Of a stretch of 64,000 nucleotides of DNA, positions 9,801 to 22,900 are shown one piece after another; the first letter of the stretch is position 1; every line of letters starts with the position of its first letter. This DNA is from Punctularia strigosozonata HHB-11173 SS5 (Eukaryota; Basidiomycota; Agaricomycetes; Corticiales; Punctulariaceae). A program made the translations under genes and the position numbers. The DNA lies in the NCBI RefSeq assembly GCF_000264995.1, contig NW_006767441.1:1252370-1316369 (forward strand), read 5' to 3'. The notes below the pieces were generated by a model, which had not been told where the DNA came from, did no database searches, and saw only the letters and a program-made list of their open reading frames with translations.

Positions 9801-12550
9801 GGTACAGCAAGTTCAACAAGGAAGAACAGGAGAACGCTGAGTTCTTGCTGCGCGCGTACCCCGACCTGCAGATCGCGTTCCTCGAGGACGAGCCGGGACC
9901 GAAGGAAGCTGAGCCTCGCTGGTTCTCTGTGCTCATCGATGGCCATTCCGAGATTGACGAGAAGACTGGAAAGCGGAAGCCCAAATTCCGCGTCGAGCTC
10001 CCTGGCAATCCTATTCTCGGAGACGGAAAGTCCGACAATCAAAATCACGCGATCATCTTCTATCGTGGCGAGTACTTGCAGCTCATCGATGCTAACCAGG
10101 ACAACTACTTGGAAGAGTGCCTGAAGATCCGGAACATCCTTGGCGAGTTCGAGGAGTACAACGTTTCCAGTCAGAGCCCGTACGCGCAATGGGGCCACAA
10201 GGAATTCAGCAAGGCACCGGTTGCCATCGTCGGCACACGCGAGTACATTTTCTCCGAGAACATCGGTGTGTTGGGAGACATTGCCGCCGGAAAGGAGCAG
10301 ACGTTCGGTACCATGACCGCCCGCGCGCTCTCGTGGATCGGCGGAAAGCTTCACTACGGCCATCCCGACTTGCTCAACGCCATCTTCATGTGCACTCGCG
10401 GAGGTGTCTCGAAGGCGCAGAAGGGCTTGCACCTGAACGAGGATATCTACGCCGGCATGAACGCCTTCGGTCGCGGAGGCCGCATTAAGCACTTGGAGTA
10501 TTACCAATGCGGCAAGGGTCGTGATCTTGGTTTCGGTACCATTCTCAACTTCCAGACCAAGATCGGCACGGGTATGGGCGAGCAAATGCTTAGTCGAGAG
10601 TACTACTACCTCGGGACGCAGCTGCCGGTCGACCGTTTTTTGACCTTCTACTACGGTCACCCCGGATTCCACGTGAACAACATCCTCGTCATCTATTCCA
10701 TTGAGGTCTTCATGATTACGCTGCTGTACCTGGGCACGCTCAACAAGTCCCTGGCCATATGTTCGGTGGACTCGACCGGGAATGTCATCGCAGGGCAGCC
10801 CGGATGCTACAACCTCATTCCCGTCTTCGACTGGGTGAAGCGTTGCGTCATCTCCATTTTCCTTGTGTTTATCATAGCTTTCCTCCCGCTGTTCTTGCAA
10901 GGTCAGTTGCTCCCATCTGTTCGTGAGCTTTGGATTATGCTGAATGCCACCCTAGAACTTGTGGAGCGAGGAACTGGCAGTGCGCTCATGCGTCTCGCCA
11001 AGCACTTCCTCTCGCTTTCCCCCATCTTCGAAGTATTCTCCACTCAAATCTACGCACAGGCTATCCGAAGTAACTTGACTTTCGGCGGTGCTCGTTACAT
11101 CGCCACCGGTCGTGGCTTCGCCACCACCCGTCTCTCGTTCGCTATCTTGTACTCGCGTTTCGCAGGACCAAGTATCTACTTGGGCATGCGCAACTTGCTC
11201 ATCTTACTTTACGTCTCTTTATCGCTCTGGATTCCGCACCTCATCTACTTCTGGTTCTCCGTTGCATCGCTCTGCCTAGCACCCTTCATCTTCAACCCGC
11301 ATCAGTTCTCCTTCGCCGACTTCGTCATCGACTACCGGGAATTCCTTCGATGGATGTCGCGCGGCAATTCTCGGACGAAAGCGAGCAGTTGGTACGGCTA
11401 CTGCCGTCTATCACGTACGATGATCACCGGTTACAAGAAGAAGAAGCTCGGCCTCCCATCCGAAAAGCTTTCTGGCGATGTGCCTCGTGCTACCTGGCGC
11501 TCGGTCATCATTTCCGAGATCCTGTGGCCGATTTGGGCTGCCGCTATCTTCGTTGTTGCCTACATGTTCGTGAAGTCATTCCCGAATCCAACAACGGGTA
11601 AGCAAAACCCCAGCCCGCTCATCCGTGTCCTCTTCATCGCTGTCGGCCCCATGGTTTGGAACGCGGTCGTCCTTTTGACGCTGTTCTTTGTCTCGCTATT
11701 CCTTGGTCCCATGCTGGAGAGCTGGGTGAAGTTCGGCTCTGTTATGGCTGCCCTCGCTCATATGCTCGCACTATTGGGATTGATCGCGTTCTTCGAATTC
11801 TTCGTGAGTACTGACGACGTCAAATTTCCAGCATATTGCTCATCGAACCTTCTTTAGTGGTTCTTGGAACTATGGGACGCATCGCACGCCGTGCTCGGCG
11901 CCGTCTGCATCGTTGCCATACAGCGTGCGATCACGAAGATCCTGATCGCTGTATTCCTTTCTCGTGAATATAAGCACGACGAGACGAACAGGGCCTGGTG
12001 GACGGGCAAATGGTACGGCCGCGGTCTCGGCAATTCCGCCCTGTCGCAGCCTGCCCGCGAATACATCGTGAAGATCGTCGAGATGTCGCTATGGAGTTCA
12101 GACTTTTTGCTCGGACACATCCTCTTGATCATCCTGACCCCGCCGATATTCATTCCTTACTTCGACCGGTTACATTCCACCATGCTCAGTGAGTACCGTA
12201 CTGATGCCTCGTGTTTACCTTTGTCTCAACTATTCGACAGTGTGGCTTCGTCCGTCGAAGCAGATTCGTGCACCTCTGTTCTCCACCAAGCAGAAGCGCC
12301 AGCGAAGATGGATGGTGAGCGTTCTCGACGCGTTTCGTTGGTCTATGACATCTGACTCGGGCGTCTGCAGATCATCAAGTACACTTTCGTCTACATAGTG
12401 ATAGTGGCTTTCCTCGCGGCTTTGATAGTCCTGCGTAAGTGGACGCCTTGTTATCGTGGCCACGCCTGACACTGAACAACCGTCCGTCCAACAGCCGCGC
12501 TATTCAGAGATCTTATCACTATCAACTGCACAGTATGTCAGAACATTTAA
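6817..12550 (+). CDS. FKS1: 1,3-beta-D-glucan synthase catalytic subunit
   Basis: The eight exons are 6817-7006, 7069-7313, 7370-8989, 9041-11803, 11858-12188, 12241-12314, 12371-12434 and 12495-12550. They join to 1,780 residues, close to usual basidiomycete FKS length. This plasma-membrane GT48 enzyme makes the main cell-wall glucan from UDP-glucose. A Gly/Pro/Tyr-rich cytosolic N-terminus leads to the FKS1 domain (about 220-340, [20 protein letters not shown]). Next come a first membrane cluster (about 395-685), the large cytosolic catalytic region (about 690-1240, including [20 protein letters not shown] and [18 protein letters not shown]), and a second membrane cluster. The last exon ends INCTVCQNI. 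The segments aligning with echinocandin hot spots are F577-P585 (FLTSSFSSP) and D1282-I1289 (DWVKRCVI). Confidence 0.95.
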
Positions 12551-12832
12551 TGGCCCTATACCCGTCCGAGCAAATTCCACCTGGACCCTATATCGTGCAC
12601 ATCGTCGATCTATCTCAGCATTGGATGGTGTGGTAGTCGCACTGTATATCATAGTCTCATGGCTGCCCATTGTAATCTATATGCCTCTTAGACGTTCGGG
12701 TGTGTCCGAGGTGATCGCTGAGTTGCCGAGATCGCAACACGCAGAGCGAAGGCTGGCTGAGTTTGACTAGATATCATCATATTTACCGACTAATAGATAC
12801 AACATGCTTCAACTGTTTCGTCATCGACCCCC

Positions 12833-15745
12833 TTAGAGACGGCGTTCGATGAAAGACTCGATGCAGCCTACGGGCGTCAAAGGATACTCCTTCAGCACGA
12901 CCTCGCCATCCTCCACAAACGTGTTGGGCTGGACGAAGATCTTCCTCGGCTGTTCGGAGCAGGAACCATGCTTAGTGGTCGTGTCCCTGAAATACAAAGT
13001 GAAACATCCTTACCTGTTTCTTGGCAATGACGAGGTCGCGGTACTCGCCATCCCAGCCGTCGAACGGCGTGGTCAGTTCCGTATAGAACTTGCGCGCACC
13101 CGGGCCGTCCGCCGTGCTCTTCCGCACCTGCAGGTCGACGAGCAGTTTGCCGACGGCGGCCTTGCCGTGCGAGAGCACGCGCTCTTTGTCGCAGCGGACG
13201 TAGAGGTTCTCGAGCTTGCCGTCCGCGCCGCGGACCTCTTCGACCGTCGCGAGGCCCTCTTTGATCAAGAACTGGAAGATGCCCAGACTGACCGCGGCCG
13301 AGGAACAGTCAGTCCGAAGCTGGGGATGGAGGGGTTAGAGGATACGGCGTACCGAGCTTGCATGTGCGCCTGGCCGTGCTTCTTGGCGACGGGGTCGTAG
13401 AACTCGAGCGCGCGGAGGCCTGCACGTGCCATCAGGAGGAAGGACATATGCTGGATCGTCTTAACATCCTCCTCTTCCACGTACTAACGTGAATAACCGC
13501 GGTGAGTCAATCTAGGTCAGCGCGAGACACGCGACGGGAAGACTCACGTTGAACAGCTTCAAGATCGTCGGATTGCTGCACAGGTAGAGCGCGACCGTCT
13601 CCGCGCGGCACTCTTCGAGCGAGGACGAGCACTCGCCGAGTACAGATCCAGACGTCTGCCCGGGCTTGTACCACGACGTGATGGGTTCTCCCGTGAGCGG
13701 GTTGATCACCTTGGCCGGGTCGAAGTTCTTCGAGCCGTCGGCGGCCTCTTGGAAGAGCTTGCCCGAGCCGTGCCCGAGCAGCTCGTGGTTCGCCACTTGG
13801 AGCTCGAACGTGCGGCCGTCCCAGGCGGCGAACGTGTCGAGGTCGTCCGGGTGGATGAAGGTGATCTCTTCATCTGGAGGAGGATGGGTGAGTAGCGTAG
13901 GGACATCGGAGCAGAATCGCGAGCACTGACTGGGTGCCTTGGCGGCGAGGATGTTGGCGAGCGAGACGTTCTTGAAGCCGGTGCTCTCGCGGATGTCGTA
14001 GTAATTCTATTATTGTGTAGCATTACGCGCTATACCTCGCATGAGTGTAGCAGCAATACTCACGGGAATGTTGATGCCGGCGGGGATACCGCCCGTGGCG
14101 AAGGTTAGGATCTCCAGCGCGGTGAAATCCGGACGCTTGAACACTAGGAATGACGGGTACGTCACACCACCGCAATCGGAGGGAGGGTTCCTTGGATCAC
14201 GTACCGTCAACCTCGAAATCGGTTCCCCAGGGCAGGTCCTTGATCAGTTCGGGCGCCTGGTCGACAAGCTTTTCGTACTTGGCCGAGAGCGCTTTGTCAA
14301 CGATAGCGGTAAAGCCTGTTAGATAACCCATGAGACAAATCCTCCGTAGGATCGAATGGGCCCACATACCTTCCCACTCGGCGCGACCGCCGTACGGGTC
14401 GACGTAGGTCCTGTAAGGCAAATGAGTATAGCAAAGCCGCACCAGTAGATGCATGCGACGTGCTCGATGAAGCCAATGTAGCTTTCCACAATGGGTCCGA
14501 CATCCTTGACCCAAAACTTGGACGCCTCCTTGTGGTCCGGAATCGAACCGGTCTCGAACCTTGGCCAGGGAGAGTGAGCGTTTGTTCCGGGCTGAACGAC
14601 CGAGAAGACGCTCACGATTCGATGTAGCCGTTGATCATGGCCTTTTGGTTCGCATTCGCGGCATACTTCTTGGCCTGTTCAACCATTCAGCACCACCCCG
14701 TACGGGGCTCGAGGTCAATGGCGAACCTCGTACAGAGCGGCGACAGCTTTCGTAAGCTTAAAGGGATCGAAGACAGCTGTTGAATCCATGTCTTCTCTCG
14801 AGATATAACATATTTACCGGTCCAGCGAAATCACCATATTCTACGGTGAGCTTCGCTTCCTGGCCGTTGACCTCGAAGGTGTGGGTCGTAGGTGCCAGAG
14901 CGCTCGCGCTCGCAACGAGCAAGGTGAACTCGTCGATAGAATCCTTGCGTACTCTGTTATTCGACCATGAGGTCCACACGGACATCATACAGGAGCAGGA
15001 ATAATACCCACCGAGTGTTCAGGATGTCGACATTGATCTCTTCAGCCTTGGCCTGGATCGCGGCATTCTCCTCGTCCGTGATGGGCTCGCCCAGATAATA
15101 GTTGCTGACGTGCCCGAGGCTGCGCTTACCGATTGAGAGAACGGGCTCCGGGGAGTCCTCATAAATGTGGTCTTTGAGCTAAAGTAAAGATGATCGATAA
15201 TCTAGTAGGCCGGTGTACTGTGAAATGGCGAACCTCGTTCCAAAGCGGAACGGTCTCCGCTGCGTTCGCCGACTTCTGCACGACGGCCTCGAACGTTTCC
15301 GGGGGGATGCGGGGGAAGATCTTCGTGAACCCGAAGGAGCGATAGTTCACCAAATTGCTGAGGACCTGAACTGGAAGGGTATATATATATATGAGCACTC
15401 GCAGGACTCGAAAAGCAATGACAAAGACACACTGGTGTACTGCAGCAGATCGTTCCACTCGTCCTCGCTCAGTTTCGCGCCAGCCTTCAGCTTCTCCAGG
15501 TCCGCAAGCTTGGCCCGGCTCTGGTCGGCGAAGGTGAGGACGAGGAGGTCGTAGAGCTTCTCCGCCTGCGGAGTCCATTGCCCCTGGATGATCCTTGCGC
15601 CCGCCCACGACGCCTGGCCGACGTAGTGCGCGTAGAGCTTTTCCTCCTTCGTCAGCTGCCCGAAGGACTTGGCTATGTTGAGCGAGCACAGCGGCGCGTC
15701 GCGGTCGGCGAGGAAGCGTTCGGAGGTCCGAGCTGCGCTAGCCAT
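12833..15745 (-). CDS. Dipeptidyl peptidase III, zinc metallopeptidase M49
   Basis: A multi-exon gene on the minus strand, convergent with FKS1. The family's two zinc motifs are plain: HELLGH (near 13,770-13,790) and EECRAE (near 13,600), with the spacing normal for M49. Upstream exons carry [20 protein letters not shown] and the conserved N-terminal lobe. The last intron joins VIAKKQ to [12 protein letters not shown] and the protein ends IERRL. DPP III is usually a cytosolic enzyme that removes dipeptides from short peptides. The start at 15745 ([11 protein letters not shown]) was chosen as the usual family start. An in-frame ATG at 15886 would add a basic, Pro-rich leader that could be a targeting sequence. 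Confidence 0.92.
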
Positions 15746-16189
15746 CGTCCTGGTGGTGTTACTGAAGGCGATTGGGGTACGAGGAGGTGGGGGACGGGGG
15801 AATGGGTTAGCACGGGCGGATCTGGGAGGGTTTATGAGAATAGTAGGCGGTATTAGCCTTCGGACGGGCAGCGTGCAACATCGCATCTAATCAGGCAAGG
15901 ATCGTCTTCGGCCACCTGGCGCGTACGGATGGCCCACACTGGTCGCACATGTGACAGCGCGTTTCGCCGCTGTAAATGGCTGTGCGAGCCTCAGCTGCAG
16001 AATCAGATGGACTTGCCGCGTTCCGTTTCTTATATCTTAACCCTTGAGCTCGAGCTTGGTGATACCATGACTAATTCATCGACCAGAGCGGTTACAGTGT
16101 CCGGAGCAGGATATACATACTATTGCGATCACTAATTCGCGATCATCCCAGAGTCGCCAAGTCGTCCGACAAAACAACGTGGCTATCCC
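15746..16189. other. Intergenic region, DPP III / TPR gene
   Basis: No gene is supported here. The part next to 15745 includes the possible upstream ATG of DPP III at 15884-15886. The rest shows only short random frames. Confidence 0.4.
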
Positions 16190-17600
16190 CTAGGCCTTCG
16201 TCATCAGCCTGCATACCGAATCAGGTTCAACTGCTCCCTTCTGTAGACCATGCGACAGTTCACGCACCATATCTTTCGATATTCGAGTCAGAAGATCCAA
16301 GCAGTACTTTATACCAAACTCCTCTTGTATCTCCGTGAACAAGGACCGAGCGGCCTCGACGCTCTGGACCGCATCAGCAAACCGACGTTGATCGTGCTCG
16401 AGCAGGCCCATGTACACCCTAGACCACGCGATCTCATGGCGGTCTCCTGTGACTGCAGCCAACTCGAGAGCACGGCCGAGCTCTTCCCTTGCCGCATCGT
16501 ACTCCTCGTGCACGCGGTGCAGGTTGCCAAGGCTCTGCAGACAATCTGTAGCGTGGACGCGATAATCCTGTCCCATCTCGGAGAATACTCTTTCAGCCTG
16601 AACGAGCGTCTCAACGGCCTGCTCGTACTCGTCTCGCGCGCAGTGGATGGTACCTAGACTGTGCTGGCACCTCGCCATCCCGATGTGATCCCCGATTTCG
16701 GAGAATACCTCTAGGGCTTGTACGAGTCTTTCCATGGCCTGGTCATACTCGTTTCGTACGCGATGAATGTCACCCATAAGTCGTTGACACTCCGCCACGC
16801 CGGGCCGATCTCCGATATCAGAGTATAGCTCCAGGGCTCGAGCGAAGTGTTCGATGGCCTGGACATGGTCGCCGCGCGAGCAATGAATGTCGGCCAAGTC
16901 CTGCTCGCATTTCGCCCCCCTGCGTTGGTCGCCGATCTCGATGTAGAGCTTGTGAGCACGAGTGTAGCTGTCGATGGATAGGCTGTCTTTCTTGCGCATG
17001 CGGTAGATGTTGGCTAAGGACTGCTGGCATTCTGCTACGCCAAGGCGATCTCCAACCTCGGAATACAGCCCCGAGGCTCGAATGAGATGCTCGATCGCCT
17101 GTATAGGATATTTGCCGTGTAGGTCCCAAGTTTTGGCCAAGCTTTGCTCAACGAGAACTTCTTGTCCATCTTGAGTCGCTCTAGACCCGTCTTAACTTCC
17201 AGAAGGGTGCTTCGAAGGGGAGTGAGCGTGCTGAAACTCACTGCTGTCCCAGTCTAGAACGTACCAAGCCACATCTTCAAGACGTTTCTTGAGGTGCGCG
17301 GGTACATCTTCATCAGTTTTCCCCTTCAAACCTCCACTATGATAAAGATCAGCTTGAAGCAGTCATGGGCAAGTTCCTTGCAGTCCTTCTGATTCTTCCG
17401 GACTTTGTAAAGAAATCGTCAATGAGGATTGTCATCTATCACCTGGTGAAAGCACACGACAAACCTCGACCATCTCGAGCACGTCCTTTGCAAGCTTGAC
17501 CGCGACGTTGAGACCTTCGCAGACAATGAGGCCATCGGTGAGTGTCTCGAGGATTTACAATAACGGCTTCCTGTTGTCAATCACCATGTCGATCCTATGC
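16190..17600 (-). pseudogene. TPR-repeat protein, 5' part degraded or unresolved
   Basis: An open frame from about 17140 to 16190 encodes at least six tetratricopeptide repeats of about 40 residues, of the kinesin-light-chain/MalT type, each with a YSEIGD-like helix end. The frame has no ATG at its upstream end. Further upstream, to about 17,560, pieces such as NVAVKLAKDVLEMVE and KNQKDCKELAHDCF recall the helical N-terminal adaptor seen in many Agaricomycete TPR proteins. They could not be joined to the TPR frame without a break: one splice works, but the next segment is out of frame. Either an unusual intron was missed or the 5' end has decayed. TPR arrays bind other proteins; no partner is known. 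Confidence 0.55.
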
Positions 17601-18131
17601 CTCTGAGTTTCTTCATGATGGTCCATGGGCGATTGGAGATGCGAGAGGACGAGCGCGATGGATGGTCTACACCACTGCGTTTTATTAGGAAGCTTTCGAT
17701 ACTTTACTGACGTGCCTCCATGGCGATGGGGCTATGGTATCATATCACTCGAAACGGCTTGTTATTCGCAGAGTTGGGCAGCGACATAGGTCGCCGCAGG
17801 CTATGGCACAGCACACGCCTGATGCAGTTCAATAATGGCAAGATGGGCGTTCGCCGTTTCACGATAAAAAGGATGGGTATGTGGTGATCTTCCAAGGTCC
17901 AAGACAGCTTCATGTCCGCGTAGAGGCAACAGCTCGTTCAAGTACCAAATGCCGGTTGCCCAAGCGGCCAATGTTGGCGAGTTGATGTGAGGTCACGCTG
18001 ACGGCATGAAGATGACACCGTGCCCTGGCGTGAACAAATCCAGCTTGATTTGGATCCCACCCTCCTGTAAGCCCAACGATCATGACCGCTTCAATATTCT
18101 GGCAGCATCTAGGGGCAGCCTCAGACCTTCC
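17601..18131. other. Intergenic region, TPR gene / pirin
   Basis: No gene is supported. A frame opening with ATG at 18006 runs into the pirin gene, but its first 42 codons look like read-through leader sequence. Confidence 0.4.
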
Positions 18132-19702
18132 ATGTATAAAACCCTAACCGTCTCGCTGGCCGCCGTCATCCTTGCATTGTATCTCGGCTACTTGCATATT
18201 ATCGACGAACCAGACATTCAAGAGATTTCCGTGCAGACCACAGTACCGAGCGAGATGGCACTTCAGTCGGTTTCGAGACGGGTGGTGAACAAGGTGCTCG
18301 CGGTTGAACAGAGCGAGGTCGGTATCTCTGGTACGAAGCGTAGTACCGAACCGGGACTGATAGATGTATCTGCAGGGAGCGGGAGCGCGCGTTCGCAGGT
18401 CAATCGGGGGCATGAAGCTGAGAAACCTCACCCCCTTCCTGATGCTGGATCATTTCCACGTCAGTCAAGGTGCTGGATTCCCGGATCATCCCCAGTGAGT
18501 AGGACCTTAGATATCGTAGATCTGACATTTAACGATGAATGCAGCCGCGGCCAAGCCACTGTAACATACATGCTCGAAGGTTCGAGTCGGCATGAAGACT
18601 CTGCGGGAAACAAGGGCTTGATCGAGGCTGGAGGCGTCCAATGGATGTGTGCCGGCAAAGGTGTTGTGAGTACAGCGTCTTGTCCAACGCAGTCCAACCC
18701 AACTTACGTCAATGGTAGATCCATGCTGAAATGCCCGTACATGGACCTGGACTCCCCGAACCTCGGTGAGCATTGTGCGAAGATATTTGTATTGTCTAGG
18801 CGCTGAAGCCATGTTATATAGAGGACTGCAGCTCTGGATTGATCTGCCGAAACAGGTATGTTGACTTGATCCTCATTTTGCTGGAATTGCCCTCTCACTG
18901 ACGCCCTCTGTAGTTCAAGATGGTGGTACGTCTGTATGTAGCGCGAGGCGCTTGATTCTGCATTTATCTGTGTTATAGGACCCGAGTTATCAAGAAATGG
19001 GACCTAAGGAGTATGTTCAAATGTCCTTTATTGCGTGGCCCAGTTGGCTGAACTGCATCCTTTCAGAATTCCGAGTGCATACCCTGAAGGTCCCGACGGT
19101 CCCATCGAAATCAAAGTGATCAGCGGCAAGGCACACGGCGTCACGAGCCCCGTCAGGCCTCTGGGTGGGTGCTATTATTTCCATGTCATATTCAAGAAGC
19201 CCAGTAGCGTGTTTATCGACCTCCGTAAGTCTTCCTGACCTATTTTTGTTGCTTCAGCGCTGACGAGCCGCATAGCTCCCGGATGGACAACATTCGCGTA
19301 CAGTAAGCACTCCGCAGTCTCCCTTGCCATTGACAAGCAATTGGCCCGTGTTTGCAGCGCTGAAGGGATCCGTCACCGTGGGCACCGAGTCCGACGCCAA
19401 CGAACCGTTCAACACCCTGGTCCTCTCCTCTGAGCGCAACGAGACCGGCGTCGCGCTCACCGCTAAGGAAGACAACACCGAGCTCATCCTTGTAAGTCCT
19501 ACCTATGGAAATGCCTCTATTGGTGCCCACTGACCGTGTCTTCCAGGTATCCGGCGAGCCGCTCGATCAGACGGTCTTCCAATATGGCCCGTTCGTCATG
19601 ACCACGCGCGAAGAAGTCCAGCAGACCCTCATGGATTACCAACGTGGCGTGAACGGATTCGAGAAGGCCCATGTCTGGAAGTCGGAGATCGGTGGATTGT
19701 AA
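18132..19702 (+). CDS. Pirin-family cupin protein with N-terminal hydrophobic segment
   Basis: The eleven exons are 18132-18317, 18376-18494, 18545-18665, 18719-18765, 18822-18855, 18914-18925, 18979-19010, 19067-19224, 19276-19302, 19358-19491 and 19547-19702. They give 341 residues with every phase consistent. Pirin hallmarks are LMLDHFHV, the metal-binding FPDHPHRGQATVTYMLEG and HEDSAGNKG segments, HAEMPVHGPG, RGLQLWIDLPKQFKM, and the C-terminal QYGPFVMTTREEVQQTLMDY. Pirins are bicupin metal proteins, normally nuclear or cytosolic. This one opens with a hydrophobic stretch (VSLAAVILALYLGYLHII), which would make it membrane-anchored or secreted. ATG 18255 would give a normal soluble pirin and cannot be excluded, particularly as TATAAA overlaps the first ATG. 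Exon 6 is only 12 nt. Intron 1 has a weak GTCGGT donor. Confidence 0.85.
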
Positions 19703-19918
19703 TTGCGCCCCCAGATTTGAGCGCTGCTGTTACTAACCCACACTACTTGTATCGAACTTCTCTTGATAATGCGCATTATACCCGTTGTATAACGACCAAC
19801 TGTATTCGAGGCACTAAGACAGACAAAGCGAGAAGTGTACAACATCACGAACGGTAGGGAAAGCAGGAGATAAATATTGTAATAAATACCAGCAAATGCG
19901 ACCGGGATCCGGAGAACC

Positions 19919-22900
19919 TCATAGCGGGTCTTGTCGCGGCGAGAACGGGCTGAGACGACCGACGGTGGTGGGGGTGCGGCTGCGCCTCTGCAGCTCCTTC
20001 AACTCGATCAACAGCTTGCTCCGGCCCTCGCCAGTACCGGACGAGCTGGGAGGCCGGTCGAAGCGCGTTGGGCTGGGGTTGCGCGCGATGGCGGCGGAGA
20101 TGCTCGAGTGCGCGCCAGGACTGGCAGGTCGCGCTAGCGAGGATGCAGACGCGGACGTGCCGGCTCGTCGGCGGGAACGCGAGAGGTAGCTAGGCCGCGG
20201 GATCGGCGGCGTTTTCGCGGCGACGGGCTCCGATTCCGATTCCGTCGTTTCAGGTGCCGGGTCAGGTTCGGGAGTGGGCGTTCGGAACGAGCGCCTGCGG
20301 GGTGCGGGTCGGGCGTCTTGAGGAGGGGATCGAGTCGCCGCTGCGCGAGGGGTGACACGGGGAGCCGCTGTAGGTAAACGGAGGAAACGTGCGCGACTGC
20401 ACATCGTCGAAGGTCAGTCAGGAACTAACGTAGTATAACCTTTGGACACGTACGCCACAGCCTTCAGGGCGACCTTCGTACGGTACACCTCCAGCCACTT
20501 GTTGAAGGATTTTTCTGCACAAGGGAATGCGATCAGCGGATGCGAAAGGCTGCAATTGCACCAGGTTTTACTCAGGACGGTTTGTTTGTGCATGTCTCGG
20601 GCTGCCTTCGCTTGCAAAACGCCCGGCATGGCGTCGCGCCATTTCTTCCACGCCTTCGCTTTGACATGAGATGCATGGAATCGCACGGCAGGGAGAGACT
20701 GAGCGTCGTCGGCATGTTAGCAACGATTTACCCCTGACAGCCTGAGGTATACACTCACGGTGGTCTTGGAGTGCCATATACCAAAGGCGCGGTACAGGAC
20801 GTGCTTCTGAGTTTGCAAGGCAAACTCACGCTCCAGGGGACGCAGACGCATGGTTTTGAAGCGCCCGCGCCACTGTTCCCATGCCATCGTGATAATCGCG
20901 CATCGCAGCTCCTCCTCTTTCCGCTGCAAGGTGATACGACGGTGCCTGGCGGCACGGGCTGACTGGAGCCAGCGATGGAACATACGGCGGATCATTTCTG
21001 GAAGGATGTCAGAGGATGCATGCACAAGAAGAAGCGAGGCACCGACCTTCCCGCTTCACGTCCTGATAGCTCTCGAGAAGGCTGAGTTCTTCGACATGAC
21101 GCAGACATACAGCTTTCCACTTCATGAAGGCGTTTCTGTGTGGATGGTGTATTCGATAGCACATCAGAAAAACCCTGTTGATTTACATACCCGACGATCA
21201 GCCGCTCCCTCCTGACCACTACGTCGATCTCGCGTGATTTGATCTCGACGGTTCGATCCAGCCAGCGTTTCAGGGCGTCCCTTACGATACGCTGAGGGAT
21301 TGTCAGTACATCGCCGACCATCAGCTGAATGATAACATACAAGAGCAACTTGCTGCTGAACCACTTGCTCGGCAAGTCGCAAGTGGATCTGTCGTCGTGT
21401 CCGCTCTCGCCACACTGATCATCGGGATTCTGTAAGGTCGCCTGGTGGCTGCCAACAGCACATCTTTGCTTACCACCAAATATTCTCTTCGCCTTCTTCG
21501 CCTGTAGCTGCGTTAATTTCGCTTCTCTTCTCCGATTTTCCGATGCTTCCTTCCAACGTTCCATGGCCCTACGCAGGATGATGATCTTCTCCGCCTTGCG
21601 CGCCTGCTTCATCATCTTCAGCTTCTGTCGCAGCGCGACTCGCCACTCCAGTAAGTACTTGAATCTGAGCTGCGCATCGTGGTACTGGACAGCGAATGCC
21701 TGCGCGTTTTGATGTGTCGCGAAGGCTTGTCGCCACTTCCTCAGAGAGGACACGGCAAGCGACGAGTCGCCGCGAAGGGCATACGCCGCTGCGATGTCTG
21801 AAAAGAGTGATTAGAGGATCCGACAAGTGGCGAACGGCAATTCTCTGACCTTCGTTGTCCCGTATGACATTCATCTTCTTGTTCCAAACCGCCCATACAT
21901 GTTTGAGCAACCGCACCGCCCTGACCCGTTCGAGCAGACGGCCGCGTTCGTGCGCCTTCCACACGCGCATGACGGCGCGGACGAGGACGTCGTCCTGCCT
22001 AGCCATGTGCTTGTCCGCCTTGCGCTCTTGAGCTTGAATACGCGCACAAGCCGCTTTCCAGCGGCTCATGGCGGCCCTGAGGCAAACAACATCATAGAAG
22101 TCATCCGCGCGCTGGACTTCGCAACTATGGGAATACTTGTCAGGCCACGAATTGAATCGGTCGACTCTGAAAAGCACTCACCTCCGTTCCTTCCATTTCT
22201 GCAGAGCATCTCGGAGCACCCGACGATCTGCGATGGACTCCACATGCTTCTCCCGCGCCCTGAGATCCACCATATCCCGCCAACGCTCCCACAACCGCTC
22301 CCTCCGCCTCGCCGCACGATCCGTCATAAACTGATCCGCCTTCACATCTAGCTCGTCCAACTCTGCCAGCCTCTTCCTCCACTTCCCCATCGCCCGCGCG
22401 AGCAGACGCTCTCTGTATCGCGCCTCGCCAAGGCGGGCATGGTAAGCTTGCCGCCACCGCGCCCACGCATCCCTCACCGCCTGCGCCTCGCGCCTCTCCT
22501 TAACGCGCTTCATTTTCGCGCGCATCTCATGCCGCCATGCCGCCTGCTGCCGCGCGTGCAGCTTGTCAGCCCATACGCGCATCGCGAGCCGCAGCAGACG
22601 CCGGTTCGCGAGCTGCGTGACCCGCTCGTAGAGGTCAAGCCGCGCCGCCGTTTTCGCGCGCCAGCGGTGGAGGGCGAGCCGCAGGTTCAGGTTTTCGCGC
22701 GCTTGCGCTACTTGTTCGTGCGTAGTCTGCGATGACACGTTAGAACTGTAACAGGGGAATAACAATCATACTCGCAATAATCCACTCGTAACCCTGGCGC
22801 CAGATGTTCCAACATCGCTCTTGCAATCTCTCGTTATACCATCGAACGGCATCCTCCTCATCCTGCGCCTCCCGGATCTTTTTCCACGCGTCATCCTCAT

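Noticed and set aside
9509-10900. 463-codon open frame antisense to FKS1
   Set aside because: It is fully overlapped by the conserved FKS1 catalytic exon; high-GC codon use opens the antisense frame. No motif or splice pattern of its own.
12551-12770. Hydrophobic C-terminal extension of FKS1 after a further intron
   Set aside because: A splice at the GTATGT in the last exon does not keep frame with the downstream hydrophobic stretch, and the simple ending INCTVCQNI fits the family.
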